The position numbers and the translations under genes are program-made. Positions 44,815-54,865 of a stretch of DNA of 64,000 nt are shown one piece after another. Numbering within the stretch: the stretch's first letter is position 1; each line of letters opens with the position of its first letter. This DNA is from Streptomyces sp. WM4235 (GTDB lineage: Bacteria; Actinomycetota; Actinomycetes; Streptomycetales; Streptomycetaceae), in NCBI RefSeq assembly GCF_001279725.1, contig NZ_LGDE01000002.1, forward strand, positions 1 to 64,000, read 5' to 3'. The notes under the pieces were generated by a model, which did no database searches, was not told the DNA's origin, and was given only the letters and a program-made list of their open reading frames with translations.

Positions 44815-46245
44815 TTGACCAGCACAGCGAACGCACCCGCGGCAGGCGGGGGAGGCGCGGGCCACCCCGACCACCTCGGGCACGTCATCTTCATCACCGC
44901 AGCCGCCGCCATGGGTGGCTTCCTCTTCGGTTACGACAGTTCCGTCATCAACGGCGCCGTCGAGGCCATTCGGGACCGCTTCGACGTCGGCTCCGCGGTG
45001 CTCGCCCAGGTGATCGCCGCCGCGCTGATCGGCTGCGCCTTCGGCGCCGCCACCGCCGGCCGCCTCGCCGACCGGATCGGCCGCATCCGCTGCATGCAGA
45101 TCGCGGCCGTCCTCTTCACCGCGAGCGCCCTCGGTTCGGCCCTGCCCTTCGCCCTCTGGGACCTCGCCATGTGGCGCGTCATCGGAGGCTTCGGCATCGG
45201 CATGGCCTCCGTGATCGGCCCCGCCTACATCGCCGAGGTCTCCCCGCCCGCCTACCGCGGCCGGCTCGCCTCGTTCCAGCAGGCGGCGATCGTCATCGGC
45301 ATCGCCGTCTCACAGCTGGTCAACTGGGGCATCCTCAACCTCGCCGGCGGAGACCAGCGCGGAGAGATCGGCGGCCTGGAGGCCTGGCAGTGGATGCTGG
45401 GCGTCATGGTCATCCCGGCCGTGCTCTACGGCGCGCTGTCCTTCGTCATCCCGGAGTCCCCGCGCTTCCTCGTCTCGGTCGGCCGCATGGAGAAGGCCAA
45501 GACCGTCCTGCGCGAGGTCGAGGGCGACCGCATCGACGCCGACGCCCGCGTCCGCGAGATCGACAGCGCCATCCACTCGGAGCACAAGTCGACCTTCAAG
45601 GACCTGCTCGGCGGCCGCTTCGGCTTCCTGCCGATCGTCTGGATCGGTATCGGCCTCTCCGTCTTCCAGCAGCTCGTCGGCATCAACGTGATCTTCTACT
45701 ACAGCTCCTCGCTGTGGCAGTCGGTCGGCATCGACGCGAGCTCCTCGTTCCTGTACTCCTTCGAGACGTCCGTCGTGAACATCATCGGTACGGTGATCGC
45801 GATGCTGCTGGTCGACCGGATCGGCCGCAAGCCGCTCGCCCTCATCGGCTCCGTGGGCATGACGATCTCCCTCTCGCTCGCCGCCTGGGCCTTCTCCTTC
45901 CGGTCCGGCAGCGGGGACGACATCACCCTGCCGCACGCCCAGGGCCTGGTGGCCCTGATCGCCGCCAACTTCTTCGTCCTCTTCTTCGCCCTGTCCTGGG
46001 GCGTGGTGGTCTGGGTGCTGCTCGGCGAGATGTTCCCGGGCCGCATCCGCGCCGCCGCCCTCGGTGTGGCGGCAGCCGCCCAGTGGATCGCCAACTGGGT
46101 CATCACGGTCACGTTCCCGTCGCTGTCGGACTGGAACCTGTCCGGCGCCTACGTCATCTACGCGTGCTTCGCCCTGCTCTCGATCCCGTTCATCCTCAAG
46201 TGGGTGCCGGAGACCAAGGGCAAGGCGTTGGAGGAGATGGGGTAA
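44815..46245 (+). CDS. glcP: MFS sugar-proton symporter, probable glucose permease GlcP
   Basis: A sugar porter of 476 residues with 12 predicted membrane helices. Family motifs are present: GFLFGYDSSVINGA in helix 1, RLADRIGRIR in loop 2-3, PESPRFLVSVGR after helix 6, QQLVGINVIFYYSSSLW in helix 7, LLVDRIGRKPL, and PETKGKALEEM at the end. In Streptomyces glucose enters by GlcP, not a PTS, and S. coelicolor has glcP1 next to smc; the identity follows from that. TTG 44815 after CAGGAG is the likely start; homology begins there. Confidence 0.9.
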   Translation: MTSTANAPAAGGGGAGHPDHLGHVIFITAAAAMGGFLFGYDSSVINGAVEAIRDRFDVGSAVLAQVIAAALIGCAFGAATAGRLADRIGRIRCMQIAAVLFTASALGSALPFALWDLAMWRVIGGFGIGMASVIGPAYIAEVSPPAYRGRLASFQQAAIVIGIAVSQLVNWGILNLAGGDQRGEIGGLEAWQWMLGVMVIPAVLYGALSFVIPESPRFLVSVGRMEKAKTVLREVEGDRIDADARVREIDSAIHSEHKSTFKDLLGGRFGFLPIVWIGIGLSVFQQLVGINVIFYYSSSLWQSVGIDASSSFLYSFETSVVNIIGTVIAMLLVDRIGRKPLALIGSVGMTISLSLAAWAFSFRSGSGDDITLPHAQGLVALIAANFFVLFFALSWGVVVWVLLGEMFPGRIRAAALGVAAAAQWIANWVITVTFPSLSDWNLSGAYVIYACFALLSIPFILKWVPETKGKALEEMG

Positions 46246-46279
46246 CCACCCCCGCCAACACCCCCTCTCCTCTTCCGAC

Positions 46280-46320
46280 AGGTACTGCCCCCGCTCAGCT
46301 CTTGAGCCGGGGCAGTACCT
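46280..46320. terminator. Bidirectional terminator between glcP and the LLM gene
   Basis: A 12-bp outer stem (AGGTACTGCCCC with its complement) and a 5-bp inner stem overlap the stop codon of the converging gene at 46295. Confidence 0.8.
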
Positions 46321-47281
46321 GTTCGCACAGCAACTGCAGGCTGCGCCACCCCTCGTCGACGGGCATCCCGCCGCACAGTGGGTGCAGCACCAGGTTGCCC
46401 GCCTCGCCGGCGGCTCGGGCGTGGGCGACCGCCTCGTCCGGGGTGAGGATCCGGTACACACCCTCCGCGCGCAGCTCGGACACCGAGTGCGCGCCCGACC
46501 GCACGGCGCTGACGATGTCCTTGGACTGCCAGGACGCGTACATCCCGGCCTCGTGCAGGAAGTGCTCCCCGTACTCGGCCCAGGCCCGGTCGGGATCCTC
46601 CGAGATGTGCAGCAGCGGCGTCTGCGCGGCGGGCATCATGCAGAAGCCCTCCGTGCCGTGCTCCGCGAGCTGTTCCTGGTAGTACGCCTCCAACTCCGGC
46701 AGGTGGGCGCTCGGGAAGAAGGGCAGCCCCAGCCGGGCCGCGCGCCGCGCCGCCGCCCGTGAACTGCCTCCGACCAGCAGCAGCGGGTGCGGCCGGGTGA
46801 ACGGCCGCGGGGTGACCCGTACGGTCCGGCCGCGGAAGGAGAACGGCTCGCCGGTCCACGCCTTCAACAGGGTCTCCAGCAGCTCGTCCTGGAGCCTGCC
46901 GCGCCGGCCCCACTCCACGCCGTGCTGCTCGTACTCCTCGGGTCGGTACCCGATGCCGGCGACGGTGACCAGGCGGCCGCCGCTCAGCAGGTCGAGCACG
47001 GCGATGTCCTCGGCCACCTTCAAGGGGTCGTGGAGCGGGCCGATGATCGCGGAGACGGTGACCGCGATACGGCGCGTGGCGCCGAAGACCGCGCCCGCGA
47101 AGAGGAAGGGCGAGGGCATCCAGTTGTTCCCGGTGCCGTGGTGTTCCTCGGTCTGGACGGTGTCGATCCCGCGGTCGTCCGCGTACTTCGCCATCTCCAG
47201 CGCGGCCCTGTACCGGGCGGAGAGGGATTCCGGGGTGCCGTTCGGGTCGACGAGGTTGAAGCGGGCCACGGTGATGGGCAT
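46295..47281 (-). CDS. LLM-class flavin-dependent oxidoreductase
   Basis: A luciferase-like monooxygenase of 328 residues that would use FMNH2 or F420H2. Marks are the N-terminal beta strand VARFNLVDPNG, TVQTEEHHGTGNNWMPSP, RIAVTVSAIIGPLHDPLKVAEDIAVLD in segments, VAGIGYRPEEYEQHGV and PLLLVGGSSRAAARRAARLG. ATG 47281 follows AAGGGGGACTT. The substrate is unknown; the nearby NCS1 permease gene in the same orientation could supply a nitrogen-containing ring compound, but this is inference. Confidence 0.9.
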   Translation of the reverse strand: MPITVARFNLVDPNGTPESLSARYRAALEMAKYADDRGIDTVQTEEHHGTGNNWMPSPFLFAGAVFGATRRIAVTVSAIIGPLHDPLKVAEDIAVLDLLSGGRLVTVAGIGYRPEEYEQHGVEWGRRGRLQDELLETLLKAWTGEPFSFRGRTVRVTPRPFTRPHPLLLVGGSSRAAARRAARLGLPFFPSAHLPELEAYYQEQLAEHGTEGFCMMPAAQTPLLHISEDPDRAWAEYGEHFLHEAGMYASWQSKDIVSAVRSGAHSVSELRAEGVYRILTPDEAVAHARAAGEAGNLVLHPLCGGMPVDEGWRSLQLLCEQVLPRLKS

Positions 47282-47343
47282 GGAGAAGTCCCCCTTCGCC
47301 GGATGTGGTGGGCGGGCGAAGGGGGACGGTAGCTGACGTTGCG

Positions 47344-48816
47344 TCAGTTGCCCAGGGTTCCGGCGGGCACCGGCTCCTCGGCCTCGACCGGCGCGGACCG
47401 CGGCGCCGCGGTGCGGGGCAGGACGGCGTACAGCACGCCCGACGTGAGGATGCCCGCGACCCAGCCCAGACCGTTCTGCCCGATCCAGGTCGAGGCGAGC
47501 GGGCCGCTGAACCAGTCCACCTTCGTGAACAGCAGCCCCACCACCAGGGCCACGCCCCAGGCCGTCATCGCCTGCCAGGCATAGCCGCCCTTGTACCAGT
47601 AGGCGCTGCCGGCCGTGGTGTCCAGCAGCGCGCGCCCGTCGTAGGACTTGCGCCGCAACATGTCCACGCCGAAGACGCCGATCCACGCGGAGAAGGCCAC
47701 GGCCAGCAGCGTCAGGAAGGAGATGAAGGAGCCGAAGAAGCTCGTCGCGACGACCATCAGCAGGAACCCGAAGACCAGACTGATGACCGCGTTGACGCTG
47801 ACGGCCCAGGCGCGCGGGACCTTGATGCCGAGGGTCTGCGCCGTGAAGCCCGCCGAGTACATCGACATCGAGTTGATCAGCAGCATGCCGACCACCGCGA
47901 TGAGCAGGTAGGGGACCGCGATCCAGATCGGCAGCAGCTCGCCGATGAAGGAGACCGGGTCCTGCGCGGAGGCCAGGTCGGGGGTGCCGACGGCCATCAC
48001 CGCACCCATCAGCACCATGGGCAGGACCACGATCCCCGCGCCGCCGATCGTCGCGCCGACCATGGCCTTCGAGGACGCGGTCCGCGGCAGGTAGCGGGTG
48101 AAGTCCGGGCCCGACGGAACCCAGCTGATGCCGCCGGCGGCGATCGTGCCGATGCCCGCGATCATCATCGCGGTGGATCCGGCGGGCTTGTCGAGTACCG
48201 CCGCCCAGTCGGTGTCGAACACCAGGTAGCCGAGGACGAGCACGCTGAACGCCCCGAACAGGTACGTCGACCACTTCGAGCACACGCGCAGCGCGTTGAT
48301 GCCGAGACCGGAGACCACGAAGGTGCAGCCCACGAAGAAGAGCAGGGTGACGACGATCAGCGCGGTGTTGCTCTTGATCCCGAAGACCAGGTCGAGGACG
48401 GTCAGCACGGCGTAGGCGCCGCTGACCGCGTTGATGGTCTCCCAGCCCCAGCGGGCCACCCAGATCAGCGCGCCGGGGAACAGGTTGCCGCGCTGCCCGA
48501 AGACGGCCCGCGAGAGCGCCATGCCGGGAGCCCCGCCGCGCTTGCCGGCGATGGATATCAGGCCGACGATCCCGTACGAGAGGACGGGCGCGGCGATGGC
48601 GACGACGAGGACCTGCCAGATGTTGAGCTTGTTGAAGATCACGAGCCCCGCGCCCATGGTCAACAGCAGCACGCTGATGTTGGCGGCGACCCAGGTCGGG
48701 ACCAGTTCGCGGACCCGGCCGCCGCGTTCGTCGTCCGGTACGGGTTCCAGTCCGCGGGTCTCGACCGCAGTCTCCTGGGCGGTCTCCGTCGCACCGGCAG
48801 TGGGCTTGGCAGGCAT
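47344..48816 (-). CDS. NCS1-family permease (cytosine/purine/hydantoin type)
   Basis: A membrane transporter of 490 residues with about 12 helices, in the nucleobase:cation symporter-1 family, CodB branch. Typical pieces are VPTWVAANISVLLLTMGAGL, GGAPGMALSRAVFGQRGNLF in helix 2-3, IWVARWGWETINAVSGAYAVL, GGISWVPSGPDFTRYLP and SMSMYSAGFTAQTLG. Substrate may be cytosine, a purine or a related compound. It lies 62 bases upstream of the LLM gene, so the two probably form an operon. The start is ATG 48816. Confidence 0.92.
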   Translation of the reverse strand: MPAKPTAGATETAQETAVETRGLEPVPDDERGGRVRELVPTWVAANISVLLLTMGAGLVIFNKLNIWQVLVVAIAAPVLSYGIVGLISIAGKRGGAPGMALSRAVFGQRGNLFPGALIWVARWGWETINAVSGAYAVLTVLDLVFGIKSNTALIVVTLLFFVGCTFVVSGLGINALRVCSKWSTYLFGAFSVLVLGYLVFDTDWAAVLDKPAGSTAMMIAGIGTIAAGGISWVPSGPDFTRYLPRTASSKAMVGATIGGAGIVVLPMVLMGAVMAVGTPDLASAQDPVSFIGELLPIWIAVPYLLIAVVGMLLINSMSMYSAGFTAQTLGIKVPRAWAVSVNAVISLVFGFLLMVVATSFFGSFISFLTLLAVAFSAWIGVFGVDMLRRKSYDGRALLDTTAGSAYWYKGGYAWQAMTAWGVALVVGLLFTKVDWFSGPLASTWIGQNGLGWVAGILTSGVLYAVLPRTAAPRSAPVEAEEPVPAGTLGN

Positions 48817-49013
48817 GCACTACTCCGTGGGGATGTGGGGGGAGTGGTACATCATCGTAGTTTCGCCGCGAAAATCACAAATAGCGGAGTAATGCCCGGT
48901 GGGGAGCGCCGAAGGGCTCGCCGGCGAGCGCCGCACCGCATCCGGCCACGCTCCGCGCCGCCGCCCGCGCGGGTCCGCCCGCGCCGCGCGCCGTGGCCGA
49001 TACTGGTGGGGTT

Positions 49014-50228
49014 ATGGACATCCTCATTCTCGCTGTAGTCATCGCCCTGGTCGCGGTCGGCGTGGTCAGCGGGCTCGTGGTCGGCAGCCGCAAGAAGAAG
49101 CAGCTGCCCCCCACGGCACCGCCCGGCCCGCCGACCATCACTGCCCCGCCCGCCGAACCGCAGGTGGGGGAGGACGCCGCCCCCACGGCGGAAGAGCCGC
49201 GCCGCACGATCGAGGAGGTGACCCTTCCCGAGGCGGAGGCGGCCACCGATTCCCCGGTCGCCGTCGAGGACCCCGTGGTCGCGGCACCCGAGATCGAGGT
49301 GCCCGAGCCCACCGCCGGCCGCCTGGTCCGGCTGCGCGCACGGCTCTCCCGCTCGCAGAACTCGCTCGGCAAGGGACTGCTCACGCTGCTCTCCCGCGAG
49401 CACCTCGACGAGGACACCTGGGAGGAGGTCGAAGAGACCCTCCTGATCGCCGACGTCGGCGTCGTGCCGACCCAGGAGCTGGTGGACCGGCTCCGCGAGC
49501 GGGTCAAGGTGCTCGGCACCCGCACCCCCGCCGACCTGCGCACCCTCCTGAAGGAGGAGCTGCTGACCCTGGTCGGCACCGACTTCGACCGCGCCGTCAA
49601 GACCGAGAGCGGCGTCGACACCCCGGCCGTCGTGATGGTCGTCGGCGTCAACGGCACCGGCAAGACCACCACCACCGGCAAGCTGGCCCGCGTCCTCGTC
49701 GCCGACGGCCGCAGCGTCGTGCTCGGCGCGGCGGACACCTTCCGTGCCGCCGCCGCCGACCAGCTCCAGACCTGGGGGGACCGGGTCGGCGCCCGGACCG
49801 TCCGCGGCCCCGAGGGCGGCGACCCGGCGTCGATCGCCTACGACGCCGTCAAGGAGGGCATCGCCGAGGGGGCGGACGTCGTACTGATCGACACCGCCGG
49901 TCGGCTGCACACCAAGACCGGGCTCATGGACGAGCTCGGCAAGGTCAAGCGCGTCGTGGAGAAGCACGGCCCGCTCGACGAGGTCCTGCTCGTGCTGGAC
50001 GCCACCACCGGCCAGAACGGCCTGACCCAGGCGCGCGTCTTCGCCGAGGTCGTGGACATCACCGGCATCGTGCTGACCAAGCTCGACGGGACCGCCAAGG
50101 GCGGCATCGTCGTCGCCGTCCAGCGCGAGCTGGGTGTCCCGGTCAAGCTCATCGGTCTCGGCGAGGGACCGGACGACCTGGCCCCCTTCGAGCCGGAGGC
50201 GTTCGTGGACGCCCTGATCGGCGACTGA
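49014..50228 (+). CDS. ftsY: Signal recognition particle receptor FtsY
   Basis: FtsY of 404 residues, the SRP receptor GTPase that delivers ribosome-nascent chains to the Sec channel. A membrane helix (ILILAVVIALVAVGVVSGLVV) begins the protein, an acidic linker follows to about residue 100, then the NG domain: GVNGTGKTTTTGKLA (P-loop), DTFRAAAADQLQ, DTAGRLHTKTGLMDEL, TKLDGTAKGG. ATG 49014 is chosen (MDILILAVV); GTG 48993 is in frame. Its partner Ffh is encoded 7.3 kb downstream. Confidence 0.97.
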   Translation: MDILILAVVIALVAVGVVSGLVVGSRKKKQLPPTAPPGPPTITAPPAEPQVGEDAAPTAEEPRRTIEEVTLPEAEAATDSPVAVEDPVVAAPEIEVPEPTAGRLVRLRARLSRSQNSLGKGLLTLLSREHLDEDTWEEVEETLLIADVGVVPTQELVDRLRERVKVLGTRTPADLRTLLKEELLTLVGTDFDRAVKTESGVDTPAVVMVVGVNGTGKTTTTGKLARVLVADGRSVVLGAADTFRAAAADQLQTWGDRVGARTVRGPEGGDPASIAYDAVKEGIAEGADVVLIDTAGRLHTKTGLMDELGKVKRVVEKHGPLDEVLLVLDATTGQNGLTQARVFAEVVDITGIVLTKLDGTAKGGIVVAVQRELGVPVKLIGLGEGPDDLAPFEPEAFVDALIGD

Positions 50229-50263
50229 GCGACCCGCTCCGCGCCCTCGCCGCCGTACGCGTG

Positions 50264-50301
50264 ACAGTGCCCCCGCATCCGACCGGACGCGGGGGCACTG
50301 T
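50264..50301. terminator. Bidirectional terminator after ftsY
   Basis: A 13-bp stem ACAGTGCCCCCGC with its complement around a 12-base loop lies between ftsY and the converging prim-pol-like gene. Confidence 0.82.
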
Positions 50302-50315
50302 CGCGCGTACGGGCT

Positions 50316-50990
50316 TCAGCGCCTCAGGCGGTGGCAGATGTACGCGAGCGTCCCCAGCAGCAGCCGGGCCTGCGGCGGCCCGCCCGCGCAGTCGAGCGCG
50401 GGCGGCCGCAGCCAGCCGGCCGGTCCGAGCCCCGCGCGGTCGGAGGGCGGGGCGGTGAGGAAGGCTCCGTGGCCCAGGGCCCGCAGGTCGAGATCGGCGT
50501 CGTCCCAGCCCATCCGGTACAGCAACTGCGGCAGCTCGGCGGCGGCCCCGGGAGCGACGAAGAACTGGGCCCGGTCGTCCGGGGTGACGGTGACCGGGCC
50601 CAGCGGGAGCCCCATCCGCTCCAGTCGGACCAGCGCGCGCCGCCCGGCCTCCGCGGAGACCTCGATGACGTCGAAGGACCGACCGACGGGGAGCATGATC
50701 GCGGCGCCGGGGTACTCGCCCCAGATCTCGGTGACCTCGTCGAGGGTGGCGCCCGCCGGGACGGTGGGTGCGAAGTCCAGCGGATGCGCCCCGGGCGCAC
50801 CGCAATTCGTATGACCGCAGGAACACTCGGCGGCGGGCGCCGCCGCCCGGGCGCCGGGGACCGTCTCCCAGCCCCACAGGCCGGTGTACTCCGCCACCGT
50901 CGTGCACTCCGAGGTCCGGCCGCGGCGCCGAGCGCCGGAAAGGAACTCCTTGGTGCCGCGGCTGCCGCCGATCGTGAAGCCCATGCCCAT
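50316..50990 (-). CDS. Bifunctional DNA primase/polymerase-like protein, possibly inactive
   Basis: A protein of 224 residues resembling the small N-terminal prim-pol domain found in phage and plasmid primases and in many Streptomyces chromosomes. Marks are the Cys-rich loop CSCGHTNCGAPGAHPL near residue 60 and FDVIEVSAEAG near residue 110. In active members the latter carries two acidic metal ligands (D-h-D); here the pattern is D-h-x-E, so activity is doubtful. ATG 50990 has GGAGG 6 bases upstream. It is not linked to replication genes, and its role is unknown. Confidence 0.8.
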   Translation of the reverse strand: MGMGFTIGGSRGTKEFLSGARRRGRTSECTTVAEYTGLWGWETVPGARAAAPAAECSCGHTNCGAPGAHPLDFAPTVPAGATLDEVTEIWGEYPGAAIMLPVGRSFDVIEVSAEAGRRALVRLERMGLPLGPVTVTPDDRAQFFVAPGAAAELPQLLYRMGWDDADLDLRALGHGAFLTAPPSDRAGLGPAGWLRPPALDCAGGPPQARLLLGTLAYICHRLRR

Positions 50991-51393
50991 GCCCCCTCCA
51001 ACGGGTCGAACGCGTCGGTGGTTACGACGAAGGCGAGACCTCCTGTGGGCCGGCCCCGGGAGCCGCTCCGGGAGGGGGTCGCCCGGCGCACTCCTCGCCG
51101 CGCGCGCCCCCAGTGCACTCCCGTCCAACCATTCCGTTTCGCCTGCCTGTCAAGTGAATCGCGCCTGGCTGGTGGCGACTTCATTCGAAGGGGTGGCGAA
51201 TGGTGGCGTTTCTGGAATCGACCTCGCGGTGGGGGTGATCGTAGGATTACTTTCGGTACACGAGCCCGGAGGGCAGGCCCGTTCGTGGGTATGCCGGAGG
51301 CAAAGCGTGAAGGACCTGTGAAGGTCCCCGGTCGCGCCTGCGCTCCGAGCCAGGGTTTCGTGATGAGGATGCTGAACGGATGGGGGCGTTCCT
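50991..51393. other. Intergenic region before nsdA
   Basis: These 403 bases hold no convincing gene. They must carry divergent promoters for the prim-pol-like gene and nsdA. A small hairpin GGACCT-GTGA-AGGTCC lies at 51312-51327 in the probable nsdA leader. Confidence 0.45.
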
Positions 51394-52884
51394 GTGAGCG
51401 GCAACGGCGCAAGCGGAACGAGCGAGTCGTCGGAGGCTGCCGATCGCAATGAGCAGCTGACCTCCTGGTTCGTCCGCAGTGGCTGGTCCAAGGGCGAACT
51501 GGCCCGCCAGGTCAACCGCCGGGCCCGCCAGATGGGCGCCCACCACATCAGCACCGACACCTCGCGCGTCCGCCGCTGGCTCGACGGCGAGCAACCCCGC
51601 GAACCCGTCCCGCGCATCCTCTCGGAGCTGTTCTCCGAGCGCTTCGGCTCCGTCGTCGCCATCGAGCAGCTCGGCCTGCGCACCGCCCACCAGACGCCCT
51701 CCGTGTCCGGCGTGGACCTGCCCTGGGCCGGCCCGCAGACCGTGGAGCTGCTCAGCGAGTTCTCCCGCAGCGACCTGATGCTGGCGCGCCGGGGCTTCCT
51801 CGGCACCTCGCTCGCCCTCTCCGCCGGCCCCGCGCTCATCGAGCCCATGCAGCGCTGGCTCGTCCCGGTCCCGGCCGCCGACCCCGGATCGCGTACCGGG
51901 GGCGGCTCGACGGGCGGCCACCGGCCGCCCCGGCTGTCCGAACCGGAACTCGACCTGCTCGAGGCCACCACCGTGATGTTCCGCCAGTGGGACGCCCAGT
52001 GCGGCGGCGGGCTGCGCCGCAAGGCCGTCGTGGGCCAGCTGCACGAGGTCACCGACCTGCTCCAGGAGAACCACCCCGCCCCGATCATGAAGCGGCTCTT
52101 CAAGGTCGCCGCCGAGCTCGCCGAGCTCGCCGGCTGGATGAGCTACGACATCGGCCTGCACCCCACCGCGCAGAAGTACTTCGTCCTCGCCCTGCACGCC
52201 GCCAAGGAGGGCGGGGACAAGCCGCTCGGCTCGTACATCCTCTCCGGCATGAGCCGCCAGATGATCCACCTCGGGCGCCCCGACGACGCCCTGGAACTCA
52301 TCCACCTCGCGCAGTACGGCAGCCGCGACTGCGCCGGTCCCCGGACCCAGGCCATGCTGTATGCGATGGAGGCCCGCGCCTACGCCAACATGGGCCAGCC
52401 CAGCCGCTGCAAGCGCGCCGTGCGGATGGCCGAGGACACCTTCTCCGACGTCGCCTTCGACGGCGAGCCCGAGCCCGACTGGATCCGCTTCTTCTCCGAG
52501 GCCGAGCTGAACGGCGAGAACTCCCACTCGTACCGGGACCTCGCCTACGTCGCCGGCCGCAGCCCCACCTACGCCTCCCTCGCCGAACCCGTCATGGCGC
52601 GGGCCGTGGAGCTGTTCGCCAAGGACGACGAACACCAGCGCTCGTACGCCCTGAACCTCGTCGGGATGGCCACCGTGCACCTGCTCCGGCGTGAGCCCGA
52701 GCAGGCGGCCGGCCTCGTCGACCAAGCCCTGGACGTGGCGCGAAAGGTGCGGTCCGAACGGGTGAACACGCGGCTCCGCAAGACCGTCGACCAAGCCGCG
52801 CGCGAGTACGGCGACGTAGCCGAGGTGGTCCGACTGACGGACGTCCTCGCCGCCCGGCTCCCCGAGGCCGCGGAGGCCGTCTGA
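51394..52884 (+). CDS. nsdA: NsdA, negative regulator of differentiation and antibiotic production
   Basis: A protein of 496 residues matching Streptomyces NsdA, whose loss raises sporulation and antibiotic yield in S. coelicolor. The N terminus is helix-turn-helix-like (WSKGELARQVNRRARQMGAH; SRVRRWLDGEQPREPVPRIL). After a Pro- and Gly-rich spacer, residues about 190-490 form a helical-repeat (TPR-like) region: YDIGLHPTAQKYFVLALHAA, ALNLVGMATVHLLRREPEQA. The mechanism is not established. GTG 51394 is the start with a run of G just before. The gene stands alone, followed by the ammonium operon. Confidence 0.92.
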   Translation: MSGNGASGTSESSEAADRNEQLTSWFVRSGWSKGELARQVNRRARQMGAHHISTDTSRVRRWLDGEQPREPVPRILSELFSERFGSVVAIEQLGLRTAHQTPSVSGVDLPWAGPQTVELLSEFSRSDLMLARRGFLGTSLALSAGPALIEPMQRWLVPVPAADPGSRTGGGSTGGHRPPRLSEPELDLLEATTVMFRQWDAQCGGGLRRKAVVGQLHEVTDLLQENHPAPIMKRLFKVAAELAELAGWMSYDIGLHPTAQKYFVLALHAAKEGGDKPLGSYILSGMSRQMIHLGRPDDALELIHLAQYGSRDCAGPRTQAMLYAMEARAYANMGQPSRCKRAVRMAEDTFSDVAFDGEPEPDWIRFFSEAELNGENSHSYRDLAYVAGRSPTYASLAEPVMARAVELFAKDDEHQRSYALNLVGMATVHLLRREPEQAAGLVDQALDVARKVRSERVNTRLRKTVDQAAREYGDVAEVVRLTDVLAARLPEAAEAV

Positions 52885-53014
52885 CGGCCCTGACGGCCGT
52901 CCCCCAGGCACCGGCCGCGGCAGCGGACCCCGTGAAGCCCGATCAGGCTCCCCCAGCCAGGTCTCCCGGGTCACCGCCGCGGCCGGTTTCGCGCTTCCGC
53001 TCGTTCATGGAGGC

Positions 53015-53050
53015 GTAACACGCACGACCTCTTCGTCATCGGCGTGAAAC
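53015..53050 (+). promoter_or_regulatory. Possible GlnR box upstream of amtB
   Basis: GTCAT-n6-GAAAC at 53035-53050 fits the GlnR half-box (GTnAC-n6-GAAAC) with one mismatch; GTAAC at 53015-53019 lies upstream but its spacing (20 rather than 22) is off. In Streptomyces GlnR activates amtB-glnK-glnD under nitrogen limitation, so a site here is expected. Confidence 0.5.
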
Positions 53051-53175
53051 ACGCAGCTGCGCCGCCGGAAACCCCCCTGCGCGAATCTCAGGGCCAATAA
53101 CCGGCCAGCCCCTTAACGCCGCTCAGGTTTTCACGATCGCCCGCACGCGAACGTACCGACGACGAGGAGACGCCG

Positions 53176-54848
<1,673 letters not shown>

Positions 54849-54865
54849 GCGACGGGAGACCCTGG

